DNA from: UBA5109 sp963975155
Lineage (GTDB): Bacteria; Pseudomonadota; Gammaproteobacteria; Pseudomonadales; Pseudohongiellaceae
Assembly (NCBI GenBank): GCA_963975155.1
Contig: CAXBFG010000006.1
Location: 1-64,000, forward strand
Direction of reading: 5' to 3'
Length of the DNA: 64,000 bases
Positions 33,598 through 42,200 of the stretch are shown in pieces. The translations under genes were made by a program, and so were the position numbers. The first letter of the stretch is position 1. The number at the start of each line of letters is the position of its first letter. The notes under the pieces are model-generated. The model was not told where the DNA came from and did no database searches. It saw nothing but the letters and a program-made list of their open reading frames with translations.

Positions 33598-35250
33598 ATG
33601 AAAAAAACTATGACAGGCGGCGACGCAATGGCACTTGCCGTAAAGGCAAACGGCATAAACCGGGTCTATGGAATCCCCGGGGCACAAATCTACCCTATCT
33701 TTGATGCCTTTGGACGCGAAGGTTTTGAAACCATTGTGCCCAGACATGAACAGGCCGCTGCCTACATGGCCATGGGTGAGGCAAAATCCACCGGCAAACC
33801 GGCAGCTTTTTCAGTAGTACCTGGCCCTGGTGTACTCAATGCCACGGCAGCTTTGTGTACCGCCATGGGCAATTGCTCAAAAGTGCTTTGCCTGACCGGT
33901 CAAGTCCCCTCTTCCTATGTAGGCAGTGGTCGCGGACATCTGCATGAACTCGTTAATCAGACCGGTACTTTGAAAACCATCATTAAGGATGCTGTCAGAA
34001 TTGATGATGTCCGGCGCAGTTCCGTAATTATCAATCAGGCTTTTCAAACCCTGCAAAGTGGCAGACCCGGCCCTGTCTCGGTAGAAATGTGCTGGGATAC
34101 CATGGCAAACACTCAGGAAATCGACATTACCGAAGGCAATAAAACCATCCTGCGCCCGCAAGTTGATCCCGACCAACTGAAAGCCGCTGCCAAATTAATC
34201 AGCGCTGCAAAAAAACCGATGCTGATGTGTGGTTCAGGTGCTCAGCATGCTTCTGAAGAAGTACGCGCTTTAGCTGAATTACTCAACTGCCCTGTCATGT
34301 CATTTCGTAGTGGACGCGGCATTGTCGCGGATGACCATCCTTTGGGAGTTACTCCGGTTGCCGCCAGACTGCTATGGGAAGACTGCGACCTGCTTGTGGG
34401 CATTGGTTCCAGGCTTGAAATGCCTTATATGCGCTGGATAAGCGGCTCAAGCTATATGGATCGTCCCAACGATAACAGAACTCTGATTCGTATTGATTCT
34501 GACCCGGCTGAAATGAACCGTTTTATTCCCAATATAGCCCTGATAGCCGATTCTGCTGATGGCACCCTTGCACTGATCTCTGAACTGGAAAGCAAGATTA
34601 AGCCCGATAAAAATCGTCAGGCTGAAATAGCTGAAGCCAAGACCAAAGCTGCGCAATTAATCAGCAAGGTTCAGCCACAGATGGATTACCTGGCGAGCAT
34701 ACGCGAAGTGCTGCCACGTGATGGTTTCTTTGTACCTGAGCTCTCTCAAATGGGCTTCGCCAGCTGGATTGGCGGAATGCCAATCTATGAGCCCAGAACC
34801 TATGTGTCAGAAGGCTTTCAGGGCACGCTGGGCTTTGGCTTTCCAACCGCTTTAGGTGTCAAGGTTGCCAATCCGGACAAAGCAGTTGTCTCCGTTAACG
34901 GCGATGGAGGCTTTATGTTTGGTATGCAGGAACTTGCGACCGCTGCTCAATACAAAATTGGCTTGATCACTCTGGTCTTTAATAACAAATCTTATGGCAA
35001 TGTATTGCGAGATCAGGATAACGGCTTTGGTGGTCGGCATATAGGTTCTGAGCTTCAAAACCCGGATTTTGTAAAACTGGCGGAAAGTTTTGGCATCAAA
35101 GGTGTACGCGTTACGACACCCACCGAATTAAAACCGGTACTGGCTTCTGCCATCGATGCAGATCAACCGATTTTGATAGAAATCGACAGTGCCCGTGGTT
35201 CTGAATCATCAGCCTGGGAATTTGTAAATATGTATGATGCTCCTGCCTGA
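33598..35250 (+). CDS. Thiamine-diphosphate enzyme, acetolactate-synthase-like, substrate unknown
   Basis: A 550-residue TPP enzyme. The catalytic Glu51 is in VPRHEQAAAYMA. A central FAD/transhydrogenase-like domain covers about 190-320. The TPP motif GDG (435-437) with NN at 462-463 has the usual spacing. The family includes acetolactate synthase, glyoxylate carboligase, benzoylformate decarboxylase and oxalyl-CoA decarboxylase; none is clearly indicated. It is coupled to hpaR and overlaps the next flavoprotein gene by 17 bp, so it belongs to this catabolic unit. Branched-chain synthesis is unlikely because no small regulatory subunit is present. A decarboxylation or C-C ligation of a 2-oxo acid from ring degradation is inference. 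Confidence 0.82.
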   Translation: MKKTMTGGDAMALAVKANGINRVYGIPGAQIYPIFDAFGREGFETIVPRHEQAAAYMAMGEAKSTGKPAAFSVVPGPGVLNATAALCTAMGNCSKVLCLTGQVPSSYVGSGRGHLHELVNQTGTLKTIIKDAVRIDDVRRSSVIINQAFQTLQSGRPGPVSVEMCWDTMANTQEIDITEGNKTILRPQVDPDQLKAAAKLISAAKKPMLMCGSGAQHASEEVRALAELLNCPVMSFRSGRGIVADDHPLGVTPVAARLLWEDCDLLVGIGSRLEMPYMRWISGSSYMDRPNDNRTLIRIDSDPAEMNRFIPNIALIADSADGTLALISELESKIKPDKNRQAEIAEAKTKAAQLISKVQPQMDYLASIREVLPRDGFFVPELSQMGFASWIGGMPIYEPRTYVSEGFQGTLGFGFPTALGVKVANPDKAVVSVNGDGGFMFGMQELATAAQYKIGLITLVFNNKSYGNVLRDQDNGFGGRHIGSELQNPDFVKLAESFGIKGVRVTTPTELKPVLASAIDADQPILIEIDSARGSESSAWEFVNMYDAPA

Positions 35251-36883
35251 GAAGACAATTTTGAATCCAGTACAAACTTACAAAACCGATGTTGTCATTG
35301 CAGGCGGCGGCCTTGCAGGAATTGTAGCTGCACTGGAATTACTCGATTCCAACAAGAAGGTATTGCTGCTGGATAGGGATATACGCGAAAATTTTGGCGG
35401 CCTGGCCAGGGAATCCTTTGGCGGCATGTTCTTTGTTGGAACTGCTCAACAACGCTGGACAGGCATTAGTGACAACCCTGCTCTGGCCTTGCAGGACTGG
35501 CTAGCCTATGCAGAGTTTAATGAAGCGGACCATTGGCCCAGGCAATGGGCAGAATACTACGTCAACAACTGCACTGAACTTGGTTACAAGTGGCTGCGTA
35601 AACAAGGCATACGTTTCCTGCCCGTCGTCAACTGGGTAGAGAGAAAAAGCGCCGAATATGCAGGCAACTCCGTGCCCCGCTTTCATATTGTGTGGGGTTC
35701 CGGCAAGGGCTTATCAGACACTCTGGTTGGGAAGCTTCTCAGTCATCGAAATGTAGCTAATCTGAGCATCATGTTCAGACACAAAGTAACAACAATCGAA
35801 AAACATGATGCACGTGTAGTCGGTTTACGCGGTGTTGATGAAGAAAAGGGCCAGGACTTTTTAGTCAATGCTGAGAGTACCATTATCGCATCGGGTGGAA
35901 TTTGCGGCAGTATCGATCGTATCAAGGCCAACTGGTATAAACCCTGGGGAGAAGCTCCCGAGATTATTCTAAACGGCTCCCACCCTTATGCCGATGGACT
36001 CCTGCATGATGCTGCTGAAAATATCGGCGCCAATCTGACACATATGAACAAACAATGGCTCTATTCAGGTGGAGTCAGACATCCCAAGCCAAGAATGCCG
36101 AATCACGGCTTGAGTATTATCTCATCGAAAACAGCGCTATGGCTGGATAGCCAGGGAAGGCGCTTTGGACCCGAACCTCTGGTGGGCGGTTTTGATGCAC
36201 GGCGTATTATTGAGACAGTATGCAAACAGGAACACAAATATTCCTGGCAGGTATTAAACAGGAAAATTGCTGTCAGAGAGTTAGCTATTTCCGGCTCCGA
36301 ACACAATCCGGCTCTTAGAGAGAAGAAAGTATATCGCTTTCTGAAAGGCTTCCTGATGGGCGCGGGCGGTCTGGTTGATGACATGCTGGCGAACTGTGAA
36401 GATTTTATCATGGCTAATTCAGTCGACGAACTGACGGAAAAAATGCAGGCACATAACCAGGATGTTCCTCTTGATCGCCAGGAAATTGCAAGAACCATTA
36501 AAGCTTACGACGCTTCCGCAGACGAGCCTATCCAATCTACCGACAAACAACGACAACTCATTAAACTGATCAGAAAATACCCCCTGGATAAGTTCAGAAC
36601 CTGCGTTAATCGTAAAATTGACGATCCAGCAGCTTACCCGTTGATTGCAATTAAAGAACATATTCTGTCGAGAAAAACACTGGGGGGCATTCAAACTGAT
36701 CTGGGTTCACGTGTTCTGACTGATAGTGGTGACCCGATTCCTGGCCTCTTTGCGGTTGGTGAAGCTGCGGGATTTGGCGGTGGTGGCGTGCATGGCCTCA
36801 GATCCCTGGAAGGAACTTTTTTAGGAGGCTGCGTACTATCGGGACGACTTGCTGCAAATACCATCAAGACCTCAGCCAGTTAA
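35234..36883 (+). CDS. FAD-binding dehydrogenase (KstD/fumarate-reductase-like flavoprotein)
   Basis: A 549-residue flavoprotein of the FAD-binding-2 group. The dinucleotide motif GGGLAG is at 24-29, followed by LLLDRD and a long insertion typical of the large KstD-like oxidoreductases (FGGLARESFGGMFFVGT, VPRFHIVWGSGKGL). The C-terminal FAD loop is GLFAVGEAAGFGGGGVHGLRSLEGTFLGGC. It probably introduces or reduces a C=C bond next to a carbonyl. The gene overlaps the TPP enzyme gene by 17 bp, which argues that the two work on one pathway. A downstream TTG after GAGAAGA is a possible alternative start. The substrate is not recognisable. Confidence 0.82.
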   Translation: MMLLPEKTILNPVQTYKTDVVIAGGGLAGIVAALELLDSNKKVLLLDRDIRENFGGLARESFGGMFFVGTAQQRWTGISDNPALALQDWLAYAEFNEADHWPRQWAEYYVNNCTELGYKWLRKQGIRFLPVVNWVERKSAEYAGNSVPRFHIVWGSGKGLSDTLVGKLLSHRNVANLSIMFRHKVTTIEKHDARVVGLRGVDEEKGQDFLVNAESTIIASGGICGSIDRIKANWYKPWGEAPEIILNGSHPYADGLLHDAAENIGANLTHMNKQWLYSGGVRHPKPRMPNHGLSIISSKTALWLDSQGRRFGPEPLVGGFDARRIIETVCKQEHKYSWQVLNRKIAVRELAISGSEHNPALREKKVYRFLKGFLMGAGGLVDDMLANCEDFIMANSVDELTEKMQAHNQDVPLDRQEIARTIKAYDASADEPIQSTDKQRQLIKLIRKYPLDKFRTCVNRKIDDPAAYPLIAIKEHILSRKTLGGIQTDLGSRVLTDSGDPIPGLFAVGEAAGFGGGGVHGLRSLEGTFLGGCVLSGRLAANTIKTSAS

Positions 36884-36984
36884 TAAGCAAAAAACACTTA
36901 ACTGCTGAATATTTTCTGTTCTTTATGTTCTAATTTGCCCTACTAATAGCTTCCGATAATAAAAAGATAAACACTGGAATAAAT

Positions 36985-38235
36985 ATGCTTAATACTATTA
37001 AAAATAATCTGGGCCCAGGTTTGATTTATGCCGCAGTTGCAGTGGGAACTTCCCATGTCGTGCAATCTACTCGAGCAGGTGCGACTTACGGTTTAACCAT
37101 GGTGCTACTGGTGGTACTGGTTTGTATGGCCAAGTACCCGGCTTTTCTTTTTAGTTCCCGTTATGCAGCCATTACCGGTCAAACTGTAGTCGATGGTTAT
37201 GCAAAAAGAGGCAAGTGGTTCCTTTATATTTTATTGGCGCTTGTCTTAATTGAATTAACAGTCGCAACTTCAGCCGCAGCCCTGGTATCCAGCGGAATAA
37301 TTCTAAATGTCTTCAGATTGAATATGGATGCCACCATGTTTTCAATGATTCTGGTCTTTGTAACCATGGTCATTCTGGCGATTGGTAAATATCAGGCCCT
37401 GGAATCATTTTGCAAAATTCTGGTCATAGGTTTTTGTATTACTACTTTAATCGCGACAGTAATTGCGGTATTTGGTATTGATTTTTCAGGGGTAGAACCG
37501 ATCAGTGAATTAGCTTTTGATCGCAGCACGACTTTTTTCCTGGTTGGTGTGGCTGGCTGGATGCCGACCGGAATTATCGGCGCCATTATGCTCTCCAACT
37601 GGGTACTGGCCCGCAAGGAAAATAACAATGGTATTCAGTTCACTAAAAAGGAAGCCGACTTTGATTTTCATATAGGTTACGGCGCTTCAATTTTTCTGGC
37701 CGTTTGTTTTGTGTTGCTTGGCTATATCGTCATCAGTGGGCAGGGCGAAACCATTGCCAATGACAGTGTTGGATTTTCAGTCCAGATCATTGGTCTATTT
37801 ACCAGCACCATAGGAAACTGGGTTTTTGTGCTTATAGCAGCCACTATTATTGCCGTTATGTACTCTACCCTGCTGGCTCTGGTTGATGCCTTTCCAAGAT
37901 TGATTATTAACATTGCTGAATCACTTTTTCCAAAAATCGGCGAAAACTACAAAGAAAGCAATCTGTTTTCAATCCTGTTTATTCTTTTGTTTGTTCTGGT
38001 CGGCGCTGTCTATTACCTCCTGATGAGCTCCTTTACCGAGTTCATAGATTTTGTCACTGCAACGGGTTTTATTATCACTCCAATCATTGCACTTTTTAAT
38101 CATGTGATCATTTTTTCAAAAGACATTCCGCTAGAAGAACAACCAGGACCTGTACTCAGGATATGGAGTCTGTCGATGATAGTGGTGTTCGCTGTGATTG
38201 CACTTTTATGGTTATATTTCCGGGTAACTGGCTAG
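36985..38235 (+). CDS. Nramp-like transporter lacking the canonical metal motif
   Basis: A 416-residue membrane protein with about 11 TM segments in the APC/Nramp fold. The TM1 region GPGLIYAAVAVGTSHVVQST aligns with Nramp TM1, but the metal-binding Asp-Pro-Gly-Asn is replaced by Gly-Thr-Ser-His. This is a divergent Nramp-related subgroup. In TM6, where Nramps use a Met/His pair, the sequence reads GVAGWMPTGIIGAIM, retaining a Met. It lies between the flavoprotein and the hydroxycinnamate genes on the same strand, suggesting that it imports either a metal for the ring-cleaving enzymes or an organic substrate; neither is proven. Confidence 0.75.
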   Translation: MLNTIKNNLGPGLIYAAVAVGTSHVVQSTRAGATYGLTMVLLVVLVCMAKYPAFLFSSRYAAITGQTVVDGYAKRGKWFLYILLALVLIELTVATSAAALVSSGIILNVFRLNMDATMFSMILVFVTMVILAIGKYQALESFCKILVIGFCITTLIATVIAVFGIDFSGVEPISELAFDRSTTFFLVGVAGWMPTGIIGAIMLSNWVLARKENNNGIQFTKKEADFDFHIGYGASIFLAVCFVLLGYIVISGQGETIANDSVGFSVQIIGLFTSTIGNWVFVLIAATIIAVMYSTLLALVDAFPRLIINIAESLFPKIGENYKESNLFSILFILLFVLVGAVYYLLMSSFTEFIDFVTATGFIITPIIALFNHVIIFSKDIPLEEQPGPVLRIWSLSMIVVFAVIALLWLYFRVTG

Positions 38236-38260
38236 TTGTAATTACCAAACGAATAAGTAT

Positions 38261-38316
38261 GACATTGCGAATTATGCATATCATTTCATAATGTCAACTT
38301 TAATTTAAAATATAAT
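38261..38316 (+). promoter_or_regulatory. Putative operator and -10 box upstream of hydroxycinnamate genes
   Basis: A perfect inverted repeat ATTATG-N10-CATAAT (38271-38276 and 38287-38292) is extended outward by GACATT (38261) and GTC (38293-38295). It lies just before TATAAT (38311-38316), 30 bp ahead of the aldehyde dehydrogenase start. No good -35 hexamer is evident, so activation or a weak promoter is possible. It suggests the hydroxycinnamate genes can be transcribed separately from the upstream unit. Confidence 0.5.
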
Positions 38317-38345
38317 ATTTACTTTCAACAAAAAGGACCAAATTC

Positions 38346-39797
38346 ATGACGACAACATCAGTTTCTTTAAGCATCGGCGGAGCGCCGCGCGAAGCCAAAA
38401 AACAGTTTACCCGATTGAACCCACTTACCGGTGAAGAAGCAACGCTTGCGGCAGCGGCATCAGTAGCGGATGCTCAGGCTGCAGTAGAAGCCGCAGCCAA
38501 AGCCCTGCCGGCCTGGTCAGCGCTGGGTCCAAATGCCCGTCGCGCACTACTCTCCAAAGCCGCCGATGCCTTTGATGCCCGCAGTGATGATTTTGTTGAT
38601 GCCATGATGAATGAAATCGGCGCAACTGAAGGCTGGGCACGTTTTAACCTGATGCTGGCCTCCTCCATGTTACGGGAAGCTGCGGCTTTGACCACGCAAA
38701 TCAACGGTGAAGTCATTCCTTCCGACAAACCTGGCTGTATTTCCATGGCGGTTCGTGAACCTGCCGGTGTGGTATTAGGCATAGCACCCTGGAATGCGCC
38801 TATTATTCTCGGCATGAGAGCCATTGCGGTTCCTCTCGCCTGTGGTAATACCGTGGTACTAAAGGCATCAGAAATTTGCCCTCGTACGCATGCTTTGATT
38901 ATTGAGGCAATGATTGAAGCCGGACTGGGTGATGGTATCGTCAATATGATATCCAATGCGCCAGAAGATGCCGGCGATGTGGTCGGCGCCATGATCGATC
39001 ATCCTGCTGTACGACGAATTAATTTCACTGGTTCCACCGCCGTAGGCAGAATTATTGCCAAACGAGCTGCTGAAAACCTCAAGCCTGTACTGCTCGAACT
39101 GGGCGGCAAAGCACCGATGATCGTGCTGGCAGATGCCGATATCGATGAGGCAGTCGCTGCCGCAGCCTTTGGCGCCTTTATGAACCAGGGTCAGATTTGC
39201 ATGTCCACTGAACGATTGATTGTGGAAGAAAGCATCGCAGATGAATTTATGCAGAAATTCTCTGCGAAAGTCGCCACCATGAAGGTTGGTGATCCAAGAG
39301 AAGGCAAGACTCCACTTGGAGCGGTGGTTGATTTGAAAACCGTGTCTCACGTTGAGTCGCTGGTTGCAGATGCCCTGTCGCAAGGTGCTGTCCAGGCCAA
39401 TGGCGGAGAATCCAAAGGCGTACTTATGCCGGCTACTGTTATCGACAAAGTGACACCATCCATGAAATTATTCCGCGATGAGAGTTTTGGGCCTGTTGTA
39501 GCCGTCATCCGTGCCAAAGACGAAGACCATGCCGTTGAACTGGCCAATGATTCAGAATACGGGCTATCTTCAGCTGTATTTACACGGGACACAGCACGCG
39601 GTTTATCGGTAGCACGTCGCATTAAATCAGGCATGTGCCATATAAACGGCCCAACCGTCCATGACGAGGCGCAAATGCCCTTCGGAGGTGTCAACGCTTC
39701 TGGTTATGGTCGCTTTGGAGGCAAAGCCGGTATCGATTCTTTCACGGAGCTACGCTGGATAACCCTGGAAACAAAACCCGGACACTTCCCTATTTAA
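38346..39797 (+). CDS. vdh: Aldehyde dehydrogenase, vanillin/4-hydroxybenzaldehyde type
   Basis: A 483-residue NAD(P)-dependent ALDH of the vanillin/salicylaldehyde dehydrogenase group. Motifs are GIAPWNAPIILGMRAIAVPLA, the catalytic Glu in LELGGKAPM and the catalytic Cys in NQGQICMSTER. The C-terminal DEAQMPFGGVNASGYGRFGG is typical. It would oxidise the aldehyde released by the adjacent hydratase-lyase to vanillate or 4-hydroxybenzoate, the latter a PobA substrate. The start follows AAAAAGGACC. It is first in the vdh-ech-fcs-transporter series. An early Ala-rich segment (about 32-55) differs from Pseudomonas Vdh but does not touch the active site. Confidence 0.88.
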   Translation: MTTTSVSLSIGGAPREAKKQFTRLNPLTGEEATLAAAASVADAQAAVEAAAKALPAWSALGPNARRALLSKAADAFDARSDDFVDAMMNEIGATEGWARFNLMLASSMLREAAALTTQINGEVIPSDKPGCISMAVREPAGVVLGIAPWNAPIILGMRAIAVPLACGNTVVLKASEICPRTHALIIEAMIEAGLGDGIVNMISNAPEDAGDVVGAMIDHPAVRRINFTGSTAVGRIIAKRAAENLKPVLLELGGKAPMIVLADADIDEAVAAAAFGAFMNQGQICMSTERLIVEESIADEFMQKFSAKVATMKVGDPREGKTPLGAVVDLKTVSHVESLVADALSQGAVQANGGESKGVLMPATVIDKVTPSMKLFRDESFGPVVAVIRAKDEDHAVELANDSEYGLSSAVFTRDTARGLSVARRIKSGMCHINGPTVHDEAQMPFGGVNASGYGRFGGKAGIDSFTELRWITLETKPGHFPI

Positions 39798-39850
39798 ACA
39801 GCAGCCTGAATAAAGCTGTAAGCCACAATCAAGTCTTATGAGGAACTATT

Positions 39851-40675
39851 ATGAGTGATCCAGTCGCTTATGTGATCGAAAACCGAATAGCCTGGGTGAG
39901 TTTCAACCGCCCGGAAAAACGCAATGCCATGAGCCCGGCGCTCAACCGAAAAATGATGGAAGTATTGGATGAACTCGAATACAGGGATGATGTTGGAGTA
40001 TTGGTGCTCACCGGCGAAGGCAGTGCCTGGACAGCCGGCATGGACCTTAAGGAATATTTCCGTGAAGTTGAAGCCACCGGTCTTGGCGGCACCCGTAAAG
40101 CTCAGCGTGAGTCCTATGGCTGGTGGCGGCGACTGCGCTGGTATCAGAAGCCTACTATAGCCATGGTTAATGGCTGGTGTTTTGGCGGCGGCTACGGACC
40201 ACTTTTCTCCTGCGACCTCGCCATAGCTTCTGAAGATGCCAAGTTTGGCCTGAGTGAAATCAACTGGGGAATTTTGCCGGGCGGTGGAGCTACCAAAGTA
40301 GCCATTGATCTGATGTCTATGCGAGACGCCATGTACCATGCCATGACGGGTGAAAATATTGATGCCAGAAAAGCCGCAGAGTGGAAACTGATTAACGAAG
40401 CCGTGCCAGCAGATCAGTTGAAACAACGTGTGACTGACCTGTGCAATATATTACTGGAAAAAAACCCGGTCGCCTTGAAGGCTACCAAAGATGCAGTGCG
40501 TCGCGTTAAGGAAATGACCTATGACAACGCCGAAGATTATCTGGTTCGCGCCCAGGAAGCGGCAAACAGCTATGATAATGAAGGCCGCAAGGAAGGTATC
40601 CGACAGTTTATAGATGAAAAATCCTATAAGCCTGGTCTCGGCACTTATGACACCAGCAAACAAAAAAAAACTTGA
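39851..40675 (+). CDS. ech: Hydroxycinnamoyl-CoA hydratase-lyase-like enzyme
   Basis: Crotonase-fold enzyme, 274 residues. It hydrates feruloyl- or p-coumaroyl-CoA and cleaves it to an aromatic aldehyde and acetyl-CoA. It is very close to Pseudomonas HCHL: NRPEKRNAMSP, AWTAGMDLKEYFREV, PTIAMVNGWCFGGG, FGLSEINWGI, EKNPVALKATK and the DDKS-like C-terminus (IDEKSYKPGL). The catalytic Glu equivalent is Glu136 and the substrate-binding Tyr75 equivalent is Tyr69. The second phenol-binding Tyr (Tyr239 in the Pseudomonas enzyme) is Val232 here. The start follows TATGAGGA. Confidence 0.9.
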   Translation: MSDPVAYVIENRIAWVSFNRPEKRNAMSPALNRKMMEVLDELEYRDDVGVLVLTGEGSAWTAGMDLKEYFREVEATGLGGTRKAQRESYGWWRRLRWYQKPTIAMVNGWCFGGGYGPLFSCDLAIASEDAKFGLSEINWGILPGGGATKVAIDLMSMRDAMYHAMTGENIDARKAAEWKLINEAVPADQLKQRVTDLCNILLEKNPVALKATKDAVRRVKEMTYDNAEDYLVRAQEAANSYDNEGRKEGIRQFIDEKSYKPGLGTYDTSKQKKT

Positions 40676-40691
40676 GCCACGGGTAATTTAA

Positions 40692-42173
40692 GTGAGAGGA
40701 GCAGTAGATCTATTAGCTTTTAATGCACAGTATCAGGCTGAGCGAGTGGCGGCTATAGACCTGCCTCGCGAGCGATACTGGACTTATAGCCAACTGGACC
40801 TGTGCTGTGGTCAATGCGCAAGCGCTCTGGAAAGTCACGGCATAGTAGCAGGAGACCGGGTCGTGTGCCTGGCAAAAAACCGGGTTGAACTGATAGCCCT
40901 GCATCTTGCCTGTGCTCGTATTGGTGCAATTTATGTTCCTCTTAACTGGCGTCTTACCGCTGTTGAAATCAGCGCATTGCTTGACGATGCCGAGCCTAAA
41001 TTAATTATTGGCGATGAATTACTGGCGCAGACGGGAATTGAAGGCCTTGCTCTTGAAACTTTTTTAGAGCAATTGAGCGCACATGAGCCATTGCCCTATC
41101 GCTTAATCGATGACTCACTTCCCTCTTTGATTCTCTATACCTCCGGGACTTCCGGACGCCCTAAAGGTGCCCTGTTAAGTGAAAACAATATCGCCGAGAC
41201 GGCTATTAATTTCAGTTTGCTCGGCAGAGTACAAAATCACAGCGTAATGATGAGTGATGCGCCGATGTTTCACATCATCGGGCTCATAACAGCCATCCGT
41301 CCTGCCTTGTTACAGGGCGGCACCTTTGTTGTTTCAGATGGTTTCGAGCCTGCAAGAACCTTCAATCGCCTGGCTGACCCTGAACTAGGTATCAGCCATT
41401 ATTTCTGCGTCCCCGTTATGGCTGATTTGATCCGTGCAGAAGCAGTCTATTCGCCTGAGAAATTAAGCGGGCTGACCGCAATATTTACCGGCGGGGCTCC
41501 CTATGCCGAAGCCAAAATTCAAGCCTGGCTTAAAGATGGCGTCCCGGTAGTTAACGGTTTCGGTATGAGTGAAGCAGGTACTGTTTTTGGTATGCCCGCT
41601 GATATAGATTTAATTGCACAAAGACCAGGCTCTACCGGAATCACAACCTCCCGGGTTAAAGCACGCATTATGGATGCTGATGGAAATCCATGCATAAATG
41701 GTGAATCCGGCGAATTACAGTTACGTGGGCCCAACATTACATCAGGTTACTGGCGACGACCCACAGAGAACGCCAAAATTTTTACTGCTGATGAGTGGTT
41801 TTGTACCGGTGATATAGCCCGCTGTGATGAGAATGGCTATTTTTGGATCGTTGACCGCCTCAAAGATATGTATATTTCTGGCGGTGAAAATGTCTATCCA
41901 GGTGAAATTGAGGCCATATTGGCACATAACCCCGCAATCAAGGAATGTGCCGTCGTCGGCCAGCCGGATGAGAAATGGGGAGAAGTCGGACACCTGTTTC
42001 TTGTGGCTGTTGACCCCAAGGCTAAACCGGATGCAGATGAGATTATTAAAAGTCTGGACGGACGGCTTGCACGTTACAAATTACCTAAGTATGTTAGCTT
42101 TATTGATGCTTTGCCCCGCAATGCCAACGGGAAAATCGTGAAAAGCGCTTTGCTGGAATTAAATACAAGATAA
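40692..42173 (+). CDS. fcs: Hydroxycinnamate (feruloyl)-CoA ligase
   Basis: ANL-superfamily acyl-CoA synthetase, 493 residues, starting at a GTG 16 bp after the hydratase-lyase gene. The AMP-binding loop is LILYTSGTSGRPKGA, followed by the NGFGMSEAG and TGDIARCDENGYFWIVDRLKDM motifs, the hinge and the C-terminal catalytic Lys in PRNANGKIVKS. It would activate ferulate, p-coumarate or a similar phenylpropenoic acid for the neighbouring lyase. Sequence alone does not set specificity; the gene order supports Fcs. Confidence 0.86.
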   Translation: MRGAVDLLAFNAQYQAERVAAIDLPRERYWTYSQLDLCCGQCASALESHGIVAGDRVVCLAKNRVELIALHLACARIGAIYVPLNWRLTAVEISALLDDAEPKLIIGDELLAQTGIEGLALETFLEQLSAHEPLPYRLIDDSLPSLILYTSGTSGRPKGALLSENNIAETAINFSLLGRVQNHSVMMSDAPMFHIIGLITAIRPALLQGGTFVVSDGFEPARTFNRLADPELGISHYFCVPVMADLIRAEAVYSPEKLSGLTAIFTGGAPYAEAKIQAWLKDGVPVVNGFGMSEAGTVFGMPADIDLIAQRPGSTGITTSRVKARIMDADGNPCINGESGELQLRGPNITSGYWRRPTENAKIFTADEWFCTGDIARCDENGYFWIVDRLKDMYISGGENVYPGEIEAILAHNPAIKECAVVGQPDEKWGEVGHLFLVAVDPKAKPDADEIIKSLDGRLARYKLPKYVSFIDALPRNANGKIVKSALLELNTR

Positions 42174-42200
42174 TAAAAATAACACTGAACGAGTGAGGAT

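Noticed and set aside
33598..35250. Branched-chain acetolactate synthase large subunit (ilvB/ilvI)
   Set aside because: There is no small regulatory subunit and no ilv neighbours; the gene is coupled to hpaR and a flavoprotein.
38474..39383. Two antisense frames of more than 170 codons inside the aldehyde dehydrogenase gene
   Set aside because: The dehydrogenase reading has complete catalytic motifs; the antisense frames show no domain and mirror its codon structure.
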